Assembly (NCBI GenBank): GCA_963576725.1
Contig: OY755247.1
Location: forward strand, 13,954,534-14,018,533
DNA length: 64,000 nucleotides
Origin: Azorinus chamasolen
Taxonomy: Eukaryota > Mollusca > Bivalvia > Cardiida > Solecurtidae
Direction: 5' to 3'
Positions 56,149 to 64,000 of this stretch are shown here, piece after piece. The notes under the pieces are model-generated. The model had not been told where the DNA came from. It searched no databases and saw only the letters and a list, made by a program, of their open reading frames with translations. The number at the start of each line of letters is the position of its first letter. The first letter of the stretch is position 1. The position numbers and the translations under genes were made by a program.

Positions 56149-56328
56149 TTACATTTCAGCCTCAGATAGATCTTCTAAGATCTGGGTCTGCGTTTCTGAA
56201 TTTGTGCCGTGTTGAGTTGGTGGTCTTGCACTTTTTCGTAGTTTTGCTTCTAAAATTTTCTTGATAATGTTGTATATAGCTCTAGTTACCTTGGACACCC
56301 CTAGTTCCAGTGCCTCTGTGGGTTCATT
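56149..56328 (-). CDS. candidate terminal coding exon, - strand, unrecognised
   Basis: 59 codons and TAA, in phase 0 after an acceptor at 56329-56330. The protein reads NEPTEALELGVSKVTRAIYN and continues with a lysine-rich amphipathic stretch and an acidic end (EDLSEAEM). The pyrimidine-rich tract before the AG (TTCCACCTTCCATATTTC on the - strand) is the flank of an HP-A element that is cut off exactly here. The composition looks coding. No domain recognised; upstream exons were not found. Confidence 0.33.
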   Translation of the reverse strand, partial: NEPTEALELGVSKVTRAIYNIIKKILEAKLRKSARPPTQHGTNSETQTQILEDLSEAEM

Positions 56329-56330
56329 CT

Positions 56331-56508
56331 AGCGAAATATGGAAGGTGGAACATTATAGCCATTTTAGAAAGTAAAGAAACATATCTTTTAAAGTCCGCT
56401 AGCAAACAGCAGACCCTGACCAGACGGCTCCCATAGGAGCCGTCTGATCCGGGTCTACTCTGTTTGCAGATGCATGAAAACACGTTTATATGAAGGAAAG
56501 GGTTAAAC
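56331..56508. mobile_element. HP-A element truncated at a candidate splice acceptor
   Basis: Hairpin 56402-56468, centre CTCCCATAGGAG; right end GAAGGAAAGGGTTAA. The left flank stops at the 56329 acceptor. Confidence 0.68.
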
Positions 56509-57390
56509 ATCCCTAGTTTCGAAGCCCTGGCAGGTTCACTTTGGCGATCAAACGGCCAACATTGCGTATATCCGACGTGGCCACCGTAGGCCGTACCATG
56601 AACTTTGCCCTTGTAGCATTCAGAGGTCGACTTACGCTGTAACCCAATTTAATAGAGAATGTTCCTCAAAAGCCCTAACACGACAACACCATTCACTTTT
56701 GTCACATATTTTTTAAGTACCATTTTGAAAACCCGGTAAAGCGTGCATGTAAACTCTAGTATAAGCTATAACACAGCTGATAACATACACAAGACTCGAA
56801 CATCTCGTGCATGTACTTGACAGCGCACGGGTTTCATTTGTTCAGAAATAAGCAGGGCACCTCTCGTAGCTCGACTAGCATTGTCCAAGTTAAATTTTTT
56901 AGGAGAAGGTATCTTTTCACTAACCTAACAGGGTCTCATAAAAGGCACCACTTTATTTTTGGTAAAATGGTAGAAACCAAAGGACATATTTAATGAATTT
57001 TGCCGTGTTTATGGAAACAATGAATTATAATATTCCTCAGTCATAAGATGGTACCGGAAGAAAATATAAAACGGACAAAACTCTCTATTCGGCTTTGTTA
57101 AGCATCTGAACAGTATATACATAGACAATGTTATGAATATGCCTTTAAAAAGTCTGGATTAAAAGACAGAAACTTGTATTTCACTATAACTTGTATTTCA
57201 CATAGTGGTGAATATTAAGATAAGATAAGATAATTATTTCGGCTTTGTTTTTTCCATACTTCTCAAAAGGCAACGAATTGCAAGCATATTTCAACGCCCC
57301 TCGTAGAGGACATTTTACACCACCTTTTCAGCATTTTACACCACATCTTTTAGGCATTTTACACCACCATTGTAAGCATTTGTAAAGGGT
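56509..57390. other. low-repeat region, nothing recognised
   Basis: 56520-56660 is GC- and CpG-richer than its surroundings. GCATTTTACACCACC repeats three times at 57305-57375. No exon could be fixed. Confidence 0.4.
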
Positions 57391-57584
57391 ATGCAGTAAA
57401 ACCCCTCTAAACCGGAATTCTAGTAGAGAAGAAGGCAAGTGGCTGCTTAATGCTGGGTGAAGGTCATTCAAAAAGCTCCCAGAGGAGCTTTTTGCATGAC
57501 TTTCACCCTGAATTAAGCTGCCACCTGTCTCCAAGACCGATATTTATACTAAACTGAACGTCCAGGTTAGAGGGCTTTTAATGT
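57391..57584. mobile_element. TA-F element
   Basis: CAGTAAAACCCCTCTAAACC to TTAGAGGGCTTTTAATG; hairpin centre AAAAGCTCCCAGAGGAGCTTTT at 57470-57491 (four-base CAGA loop). Confidence 0.75.
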
Positions 57585-58149
57585 ACCTAGAACCTGCACT
57601 AGTCGCCTGATCACGGTCTGACTATCCCTTTAAGCGTCTGGTCTGCAAAACAACAAACAATTTGCTTCTGACCATGATTGAAGCTGCCTGAACAACAATG
57701 TTTGAAACATTTTATATATAGCAGTTTGACATTGACCTTGACCTAGAACCATTCAAAAGATTCATCTTTATGAGTATACATTCCAAGTAGGAAGTCCCTA
57801 TCTCTAATAGGTCACCAGTTATGGCGAAGGTTAAAATGTCAGACAAGAGAAAGACCAAAACTCTGATATAGATCTTTGGGGGCACACAATAAAAAATAGT
57901 AAATACCGTATTGTCCCCGAAAATGATTGTTATGATATCTCATTCTGTTGCAATCTTTATCAGTACTGAGAGTAGCATCTATAGCAGGATCACATTGATA
58001 TAGCATTTTTTTAAATTAATTAACTAACAATTAATTAATCAATTTTAATTAATTAACAATAAATTAATTAATTAAATGGATATTTATTCATTTGCATTTG
58101 ATAACTTCAATACTAAACACTTCTCGCAGTAACTGCCTCTTGACTGTTA

Positions 58150-58222
58150 TTTGCAAACAGTTTGGATCCAGATGAGACGCCGAGTAAATCCCCGCCTCTT
58201 CAGGATCCAAGCTGTTTGACAC
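58150..58222. repeat. HP-J hairpin
   Basis: GCAAACAGTTTGGATCCAG and CAGGATCCAAGCTGTTTG around a damaged centre (GCCGAGTAAATCCCCGCC). Confidence 0.6.
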
Positions 58223-58264
58223 TCGGAAGTCAATGGGAAGTTCAGCAAATCAGAGATTGCGGAA

Positions 58265-58550
58265 TGTCGATGGTTCGTTAATACTTTCTTTCATAAACGC
58301 GTTTTTAACGCATTTGCAAACAGAATAGACCCATATGCATTTGCAAACAGAGTAGACCCAGATCAGACGGCTCCTATAGGAGCCTTCTGATCAGGGTCTG
58401 CTCTGTTGCTTTTGACTTGATATAGATCTGATTTTACAGTTTTTGTCAAAGCAGAAAAATCCATTGTAAAGCTTATATTATAAAAATTGAGCTAATACAT
58501 TTTCATGCTGTCATTATGTCTTACATGAATACAGAAAAGGGAAAGGTTTA
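58265..58550. mobile_element. HP-A element with a duplicated arm start
   Basis: GCATTTGCAAACAGARTAGA occurs twice (58312 and 58338). Hairpin 58343-58410 with centre CTCCTATAGGAG. Confidence 0.68.
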
Positions 58551-58581
58551 ATACCCATAATATATTGCATGTACATACGTA

Positions 58582-59066
58582 TTAACCCTTCGCTTGCTAT
58601 TCACGTCAATATACCTACCTGTAAATAGTGAAGACCCAGATGAGACAGCTCCTGCAGGAGCTGTCTCATCAGGGTCTGTACTATTTACAAGTTGATTGTG
58701 CAACCAGTGCACCCCACAGCAGTGATTGTACAGCGAAATACGTGTACACAGTGAAGATATATGTAATTATACAACCGGGCATTGGTAAAGAAGGAGAAAT
58801 GTATTTTGAAATTCAGCAAGAGAAGGGTTAACCCTTTTTCTGTTTCATATTTCACATCACGAATAGTCATGCACAGAATCAATCAAATGCAACATGGAAA
58901 TGTTTTTTCACTGTTATGGAAACTAAACTGCATAATTATACCTATAAATTTCCATTAACAAACAGAGCAGATCCTGATCAGACGGCTGCTATAGGAGCCG
59001 CCTGATCTGGGTCTATACTCTGTTTGCAAATGTGTGAAAAAGCATTTATATGATGGAAAGGGTTAA
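58582..59066. mobile_element. HP-I and HP-A elements sharing TTAA 58828-58831
   Basis: HP-I 58582-58831 is complete, with hairpin centre AGCTCCTGCAGGAGCT. HP-A 58828-59066 has hairpin 58958-59029 with centre GCTGCTATAGGAGC. Confidence 0.8.
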
Positions 59067-59684
59067 TATGCTCAAATGGAAGATTTGAATCCATGTATTG
59101 TCACTTGAGGGGGTCACTGTAAAAGCTTGTTTCAGTTTCAGTTTTATTTCAAAATTATGCAAAGTCTCGCTTTATGCAAGAAGCGTTAACATCTAAATAT
59201 AGCATACAGTAATACAGCCACACAGTCACAATGAAGGAAAACGGCGATCTACAAATTTCATGTATGGAAATAGCATATTATATACAAAAAGGAGAAAGAG
59301 AAAATAATATTAATAATATTGCTTATAGATTTTTTCATCTCTCTGGAGAGGTTGCATCACATACTAAAGAGGTGGCAAATAGGAAAATAATCACTCCAGC
59401 ACTATGTAGTGCATGTAGTCGCTATTTTCTTGTATTTTATATTCCTATACACATATTTCCCGACTAACACCTCCCATGCAACAGGTGACTTCCACGAAAC
59501 ATGCGTCTATTATATCACCAACCTGCAAATATTTTCCGAACAACTTATATTTTTCGTAAGCAATTTCTATGAAGTGAGATACCGGTAATTGTCCCATCCC
59601 AATTATTCTTTCATTATTTTATACATAATCACCAGGGGAAATAACATTCTTGTAAAACCCTGTGGAATTGCTTGTTATCTAGCA

Positions 59685-59982
59685 AACAGTGCAGACCCGG
59701 GCCAAAATACTCCATGACATTTAACCTGCTGCGGAGTGATGAGTAATTATCTATGCAAAAAGTTTGGATCCAGATGAGACGCCGAGTAACTTAGTATCTT
59801 ATCAGGATCCAAACTGTGTGACACCCTGATTGCATTTTCGTAGACAAATTGACCATAGCTTGAATTTTGAACATGTAGTGGGTGAAAAATAGTTTAAAAT
59901 GATTTCGAGGGCTTGGTGCAAAACTATTCTAACTCCTTCACACAAAGTGAAGGAGTTAGAATAGTTTTGCACCAAGCCCTCG
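59685..59982. repeat. HP-J hairpin and FB-L hairpin
   Basis: HP-J arms at 59753-59824. FB-L 59906-59982: 36-base arms around a CACA loop, perfectly paired as CGAGGGCTTGGTGCAAAAC and onwards. Confidence 0.72.
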
Positions 59983-60058
59983 ATTTGCTTTGCAGGCAAA
60001 ATATTAACTACTCATCTGAGCTGGGTCTAGACTGGTTGCCTAGTGCCCACGTATGGGA

Positions 60059-60060
<2 letters not shown>

Positions 60061-60106
<46 letters not shown>
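60061..60106 (+). repeat. (GT)n microsatellite
   Basis: About 23 uninterrupted GT units followed by GGGGGG. Confidence 0.9.
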
Positions 60107-60107
<1 letters not shown>

Positions 60108-60117
60108 GGGTAATCGG

Positions 60118-60730
60118 TTAAATGCAAAAGCTACTTATGAAAATATACACCATATGCAACACGGATATGTCTTAGAAGTCTGCTATTATTTCATTTTTCA
60201 ACAGATGCAAACGCCACTCATGAAAATATACACAATATGCAACAGGGATATATTGTTTAGAAATATGCGATTACTTCACTTTTAACAGATTCAAAAGCCA
60301 CTTACGAAAATATACATCACATGCAACAGGGATATATTTTGTTTGGAAGTCTGCGATTATTTCACTTCTAACAGATTTAAAAGCTACTTATGAAAATATA
60401 CACCAAATGCAACAGAGATAGTTTTTAAGAAGTATGCGATTACTTCACTTTTCAACAGATACAAAAGGCTACTTAAATATACACCATATGCAACAGAGAC
60501 ATAATTTTTAGAAGTCTGCGAGTATTTCACTTTTCAACAGATACAAAAGCTACTTATGAAAATATATACACGATACAATGTATGCAACAGGGATATATTT
60601 TAGAAGTCTGCGAGTATTTCACTTTTCAACAGATACAAAAGCTACTTATGAAAATATATACACGATACAATGTATGCAACAGGGATATATTTTAGAAGTC
60701 TGCGACTATTTCACTCTTCAACAGATTGAA
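60118..60730 (+). repeat. minisatellite, seven units of 81-94 bases
   Basis: Each unit holds GCAACAGGGATATATT, GAAGTCTGCGA, TTTCACTTTTCAACAGAT and CTACTTATGAAAATATACAC. The last two units share an extra ACGATACAATGT and are nearly identical, so they arose last. Confidence 0.85.
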
Positions 60731-60807
60731 CTATATTCTTGAAACATTTATAAAGTTGTCACCATCTTATGTTCTAAAAGCAATCCTTGTCAAAATCACG
60801 AGCAGGG

Positions 60808-60876
60808 TGGCAAACAATTAGGATCCTAGTGAGGCGCCGAGTTACTCGGCGTCTCATCTGGACCCGAACTGTTGCT
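60808..60876. repeat. HP-J hairpin
   Basis: GGATCCTAGTGAGGCGCCGAG and CTCGGCGTCTCATCTGGACC meet at GCCGAGTTACTCGGC. Confidence 0.7.
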
Positions 60877-60892
60877 ATGGTGATTTTAATAC

Positions 60893-61348
60893 TTAACTCC
60901 ATAAATACGCTTTTCTACGACTTTGCAGAGAAGATCCAGATCAAACGGTCCTTATAGGAGCCGTCTGTTCAGGGTCTGCTCTGTTTGCTAATGAGATAAT
61001 ATAGACATTATTTTACGGTTTTTGCTATGACTAAAAGTTTCTATATCCACGTGTCGTTAATCCAATTAACCCATTTGCTCCCATGATCCCAGATATGGGA
61101 CGTAGGCAAACAGTGTAGACTCTGATCAGACGCCGCATAATGCGGCGTCTGATTAGAGTCTACACTGTTTGCTGGTAGGAATTTTAATATAAAACAAACG
61201 AAACTGAAAAATTTGACCAAGCACCCCTTAGATAAAAAATGGACTAATCCAATATATAAACACGGAAGAATCCACTGGGAGCAAATGGGTTAATATTTAT
61301 GATGCCAGTATTTCTTTAATAATGAATGTTCATGGAATAAAGCGTTAA
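60893..61348. mobile_element. HP-A element with HP-K nested at an internal TTAA
   Basis: HP-K 61066-61293: TTAACCCATTTGCTCCCA to GGGAGCAAATGGGTTAA. Its hairpin is AGACGCCGCATAATGCGGCGTCT at the centre with GCAAACAGTGTAGACTC arms. HP-A resumes at TTAATATTTATGATG. Confidence 0.8.
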
Positions 61349-61406
61349 CTGAACATATTTAATCAACACACCACAGTGAAAAAAGAGTAATTTAGTTGAA
61401 CATATA

Positions 61407-61549
61407 CAGTAAACCCTCTCTATAACGGCCACTAAATTACATCAAGTATTTGTGTTAAATCAGGTGGCTGCTTAAAGCAATTTAGTGAAAGTGAAACAGA
61501 ATGCTCCAATTAACACAATTTAGTGGTCGTTATAGAGAGGTTTTTACTG
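61407..61549. mobile_element. TA-C element with the right hairpin arm deleted
   Basis: CAGTAAACCCTCTCTATAAC to GAGAGGTTTTTACTG; internal sequence stops at GAATGCTCC and resumes at AATTAACAC. Confidence 0.75.
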
Positions 61550-61639
61550 TACTACACTGATCAAGAGGAACATGAAATACACTGGCAACATTAACATGAC
61601 AAGAAAATTTGGTCCATGGTAACTTTTAGAAATTACAAT

Positions 61640-62030
61640 ACATTAAAATCCCCACTAATGCGATTATAAAAAGGAGGTCTAATACAGGATATTTAAAGCT
61701 TAATGCATATGCGAAAGCTATTCAGAAAGCCCATTTAGAAGCTTTCTGTATTACTTTCATCCTGCATTAAGTAATCGCATGCTATTAAAAATCACGCAGA
61801 GCTCAAGATACGATCCGTAAAATTAAACAAGTTCAATAATTGATCTTTATTTCTCCACCGAACCCTCTATTGTGACCACTCTTTGGAATCGTCACATCGA
61901 GACGATTCTAAAGAGTGGTGACATTATAGGGTTTGGTGGAGAAATGACGGTTTTAGTATTTAGGTACACACCTTTATCTCTGATTACATATATTCACAAA
62001 ATAGTTGCTTTTGAGGGATTCTATTGTGAT
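61640..62030. mobile_element. TA-E fragment followed by FB-G
   Basis: TA-E 61640-61790 has the hairpin GAAAGCCCATTTAGAAGCTTTC. FB-G hairpin 61850-61946 has well-paired outer arms. Confidence 0.65.
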
Positions 62031-62164
62031 TATAATCAAAAACAAGAAGGATCCATTACGTTGGGCTAGATCAGGTCATTGCAAACATACATTTTTTGAG
62101 ACCAGTCAGTTACAGAAACAACAACACAAGCATCATGAAGTTTTAAATTTCGACTCGAGTCGCC

Positions 62165-62241
62165 TCAAAACAGAAACAAGGCTGCAATCAGGATAACCGC
62201 CAGTTCCCAGGTAAACATCAGTCCGGCAGCTGCGCTGGTAT
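62165..62241 (-). CDS. last coding exon with hydrophobic, GPI-signal-like tail, - strand
   Basis: After acceptor TATGTTTGCAG the frame (two bases, then codons) reads TSAAAGLMFTWELAVILI and ends AALFLF followed by TGA. Small residues, a short spacer and a C-terminal hydrophobic run with nothing after it is the layout of a GPI-anchor signal; a tail-anchor is the other possibility. Upstream exons must lie at higher coordinates, perhaps beyond the window. A 1.4-kb inserted element starts only 25 bases upstream of the acceptor. Confidence 0.42.
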
Positions 62242-62265
62242 CTGCAAACATAGAATTGAGCCAAT

Positions 62266-63639
62266 CAGGGTTCCCACAAAACAGAAAAAATAAAATTCCC
62301 TGACTTTTCACTGACTTTTCCCTGACCGAATTTCAATTTTCCCTGACCCCATGTTAACAGTAGTTTAATTGGTCATCTATGAGCATGATCAATATATGTT
62401 GGCCTCCGTCCTCCCCATCAGCCAATCCTTACCACCTCTCTCTTTATGATAACTATATATACAGCAGTAGTGTTCTGATCATTTTAAAAAAAATGTTTAT
62501 CGACTTTTTCATTTTTAATTGCTCAATATTGAATGTAACATGCAGGATGCCAAACATGTCCTAATATGCACCCAAAGTATAAAGTCTCTTGAATCTTTTC
62601 TACCACTCTTAACCCTTTCCTCCATGAATTTTTATTAGAGACTCCATCTACTATGAATATATAATTAAGTAAAATTTTATTTTTTTAAAAGCAAAGTTAT
62701 GAAATATTTTGGCAGTAGACCAGTAAAATCTCAGATTAATAATATTTGTCTAAGCAAACAGAGTAGACCCTGATCAGGCAGCTCCTGCAGGAGCTTCCTG
62801 ATAGGGATCTATTCTGTTTGCAAAAGGAGATAAAATGTGTATCTATGGTGGAAAGGGTTAATCTTTTTTGTTTTTCTGTGTTGGCTGAATTTTAAAATGG
62901 TACATACAGTGTGTAAGACACTGATATAGCATGCTATTAAAATGGGGTCAAAATTGGCCCCGCCCCAGGGCCAGCTAGTTTTCTATAGAAACACATAGTG
63001 AAAACTTTGAAAATCTTCTCCTCTGATTTGCTGGTGAGCGATATCTGGGCCTTTCAGGTCCTCTTGTTTTGTAATTTAATCAAAATTTTGCATCACTTGG
63101 GATGTTTTTCCCAAATTGGGAAAAATAGGTACTTTTAATGGGCCTCTGTAGACGCCAGAAAAGGGTCTGCATTTTCACTGTTTATAATAATAATAGCAGA
63201 CCAAATATTGATGCCCTTACAAGTGAAGACAGTACAGTAGAATGTCCAATATCTAGCATTGCTGCCCTATTCTAGCACTGCTATCAAAATGGAGGCTGGA
63301 GTCTTGCAGAGGTGCCAGAATTCTCCAATTATTTTGTTTTAACAGACTTCATGACAGATATACTATAAAATTTGGTTATAAAATATACAAAGCTAATCAA
63401 AGATGTATAAAGATGTTTGGTTTAGTCAAAATTGAAGAAACTGCCTTAGCCTTTTATTTCATTCTTTCTCCTTTTTGACATATTTCCTCAGCCCTCATCC
63501 TTTGGTTCCAAATTTCCCTGACTTTTCCCTGACTTTTGCCAAATTTCAAATTTCCCTGACCAATTAAAAAATTCCCTGACTTTTCCCTGACCTTGAATTT
63601 TTTTTTTCCCCTGACTTTTCCCTGTCCGTGGGAACCCTG
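62266..63639. mobile_element. 1.37-kb element with CAGGGTTCCCAC ends
   Basis: Left end CAGGGTTCCCAC, right end GTGGGAACCCTG preceded by a one-base variation, flanked by the 5-base repeat CCAAT (62261-62265 and 63640-63644). Both arms hold many CCCTGACTTTTCC units in the same orientation. An HP-A element is nested at 62609-62861. No ORF recognised. Ends resemble hAT-type termini, but the 5-base duplication is atypical for most hATs. Confidence 0.7.
62609..62861. mobile_element. HP-A element nested in the 1.37-kb element
   Basis: TTAA at both ends; hairpin 62755-62822 with centre AGCTCCTGCAGGAGCT, the HP-I version of the centre, inside HP-A arms. Confidence 0.78.
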
Positions 63640-63692
63640 CCAATGTCTTAGTCATTGCCCGGCTGTAAAATTGAAGTTTGGACTGATAAATT

Positions 63693-63863
63693 TTAACCCT
63701 TTCGATGCCAGCATTGTCGTCTGCTGGGCATTTATAAAACAGTAAACAGAGTGTCAAACAGTTTGGATCCTGATGAGACACCGAGTTACTCGGCGTCTCA
63801 TCTGGATCCAAACTGTTTGCATGTGATATCATAAACCCGTCATTGTGGCACGGAAGCGGTTAA
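63693..63863. mobile_element. HP-J element, best copy
   Basis: TTAACCCTTTCGATGCCAGC to CACGGAAGCGGTTAA. Hairpin 63751-63822: AAACAGTTTGGATCC arms closing on CCGAGTTACTCGG. Confidence 0.8.
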
Positions 63864-63894
63864 GAAACTATTGACAGGATTGAGTCCTGTTGAG

Positions 63895-64000
63895 TCGCTA
63901 CTTCTACTGCCCATGTTGTCGCCGCTGTTGTGCTGCTGCTTATTACTGCTACTACCTATTACAACTACCTACTACTACCACCTACTGCTGCTGTTTCTGC
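63895..64000 (+). repeat. degenerate CTA/CTG trinucleotide repeat
   Basis: TACTACC, CTGCTGC and similar units up to the window end. Confidence 0.6.

Noticed and set aside
56520..56660. GC-rich segment open on both strands (GKVHGTAYGGHVGY on -, FGDQTANIAYIRRGH on +)
   Set aside because: No splice sites or start could be tied to either reading; listed only as a low-repeat region.
59231..59467. 78-codon + strand ORF
   Set aside because: AT-rich with low-complexity NNINNIA; no conserved pattern or splice context.
1..64000. CRISPR array from the many repeated palindromes
   Set aside because: Copies are dispersed, in both orientations, at irregular spacing, and have transposon ends; the genome is eukaryotic.

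Overview
This is animal nuclear DNA: split genes with GT/AG introns, AT-rich introns, a LINE, a tRNA-derived SINE and very many short inverted-repeat elements. The repeat content (GACCTT-rich blocks, repeats beginning ATTATGTCTCCCC, a SINE ending in GAGT units) and the protein sequence of the main gene suggest a mollusc, most likely a bivalve. The species cannot be named from the sequence alone.

The one gene recognised with confidence runs on the + strand from 25295 to 51607. It is a serine carboxypeptidase of family S10, closest in layout to vitellogenic carboxypeptidase-like protein (CPVL). Twelve coding exons were placed by eye from splice sites and reading phase. They give a protein of 501 residues (with exon 9) that has a signal peptide, the GGPGGSS motif, the catalytic triad S206/D392/H453 and several N-glycosylation sites. 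Exons 8 and 9 are homologous to each other, have the same phase and look like alternative versions of one exon. Other candidate coding pieces lie on the - strand: the start of a gene at 21.1-20.1 kb, an exon at 56.3-56.1 kb, and a last exon encoding a hydrophobic C-terminal tail at 62.2 kb. None could be named.

Most of the rest is small non-autonomous DNA transposons. Family names used here: (1) elements flanked by TTAA and beginning CCC, as in piggyBac-type transposons: HP-A (hairpin arms beginning GCAAACAGAG), HP-B (arms around AAACCATTGTGATAAATAGA), HP-I (ends CCCTTCGCTTGCT), HP-J (hairpin around GGATCCAAACTG) and HP-K (ends CCCATTTGCTCCCA). (2) Elements flanked by TA and beginning CAGTA, as in pogo/Tigger-type transposons: TA-C, TA-D, TA-E, TA-F and TA-R. 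(3) Fold-backs with unclear ends: FB-G (arms CTCCACCAAACCCTATG), FB-H (arms TCCATGCTTATAAA) and FB-L. Groups 1 and 2 have different ends but often carry the same hairpin centre, CTCCTATAGGAG. Several are nested cleanly, which shows their target-site duplications, and many TTAA elements sit back to back sharing one TTAA.

Layout: 1-20 kb is repeat-dense, with a SINE at 9.8-10.1 kb and a 1.1-kb TA element at 10.9-12.0 kb. 20-21.4 kb is low-repeat and may hold a gene start. 22.4-23.5 kb is a decayed hAT transposon. 24.4-51.6 kb is the CPVL gene, with a LINE (44.7-49.0 kb) in its tenth intron. 51.6-64 kb is again repeats, with two small candidate exons, a minisatellite and a 1.4-kb inverted-repeat element. 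Exon limits and element ends are read by eye and may be off by a few bases.
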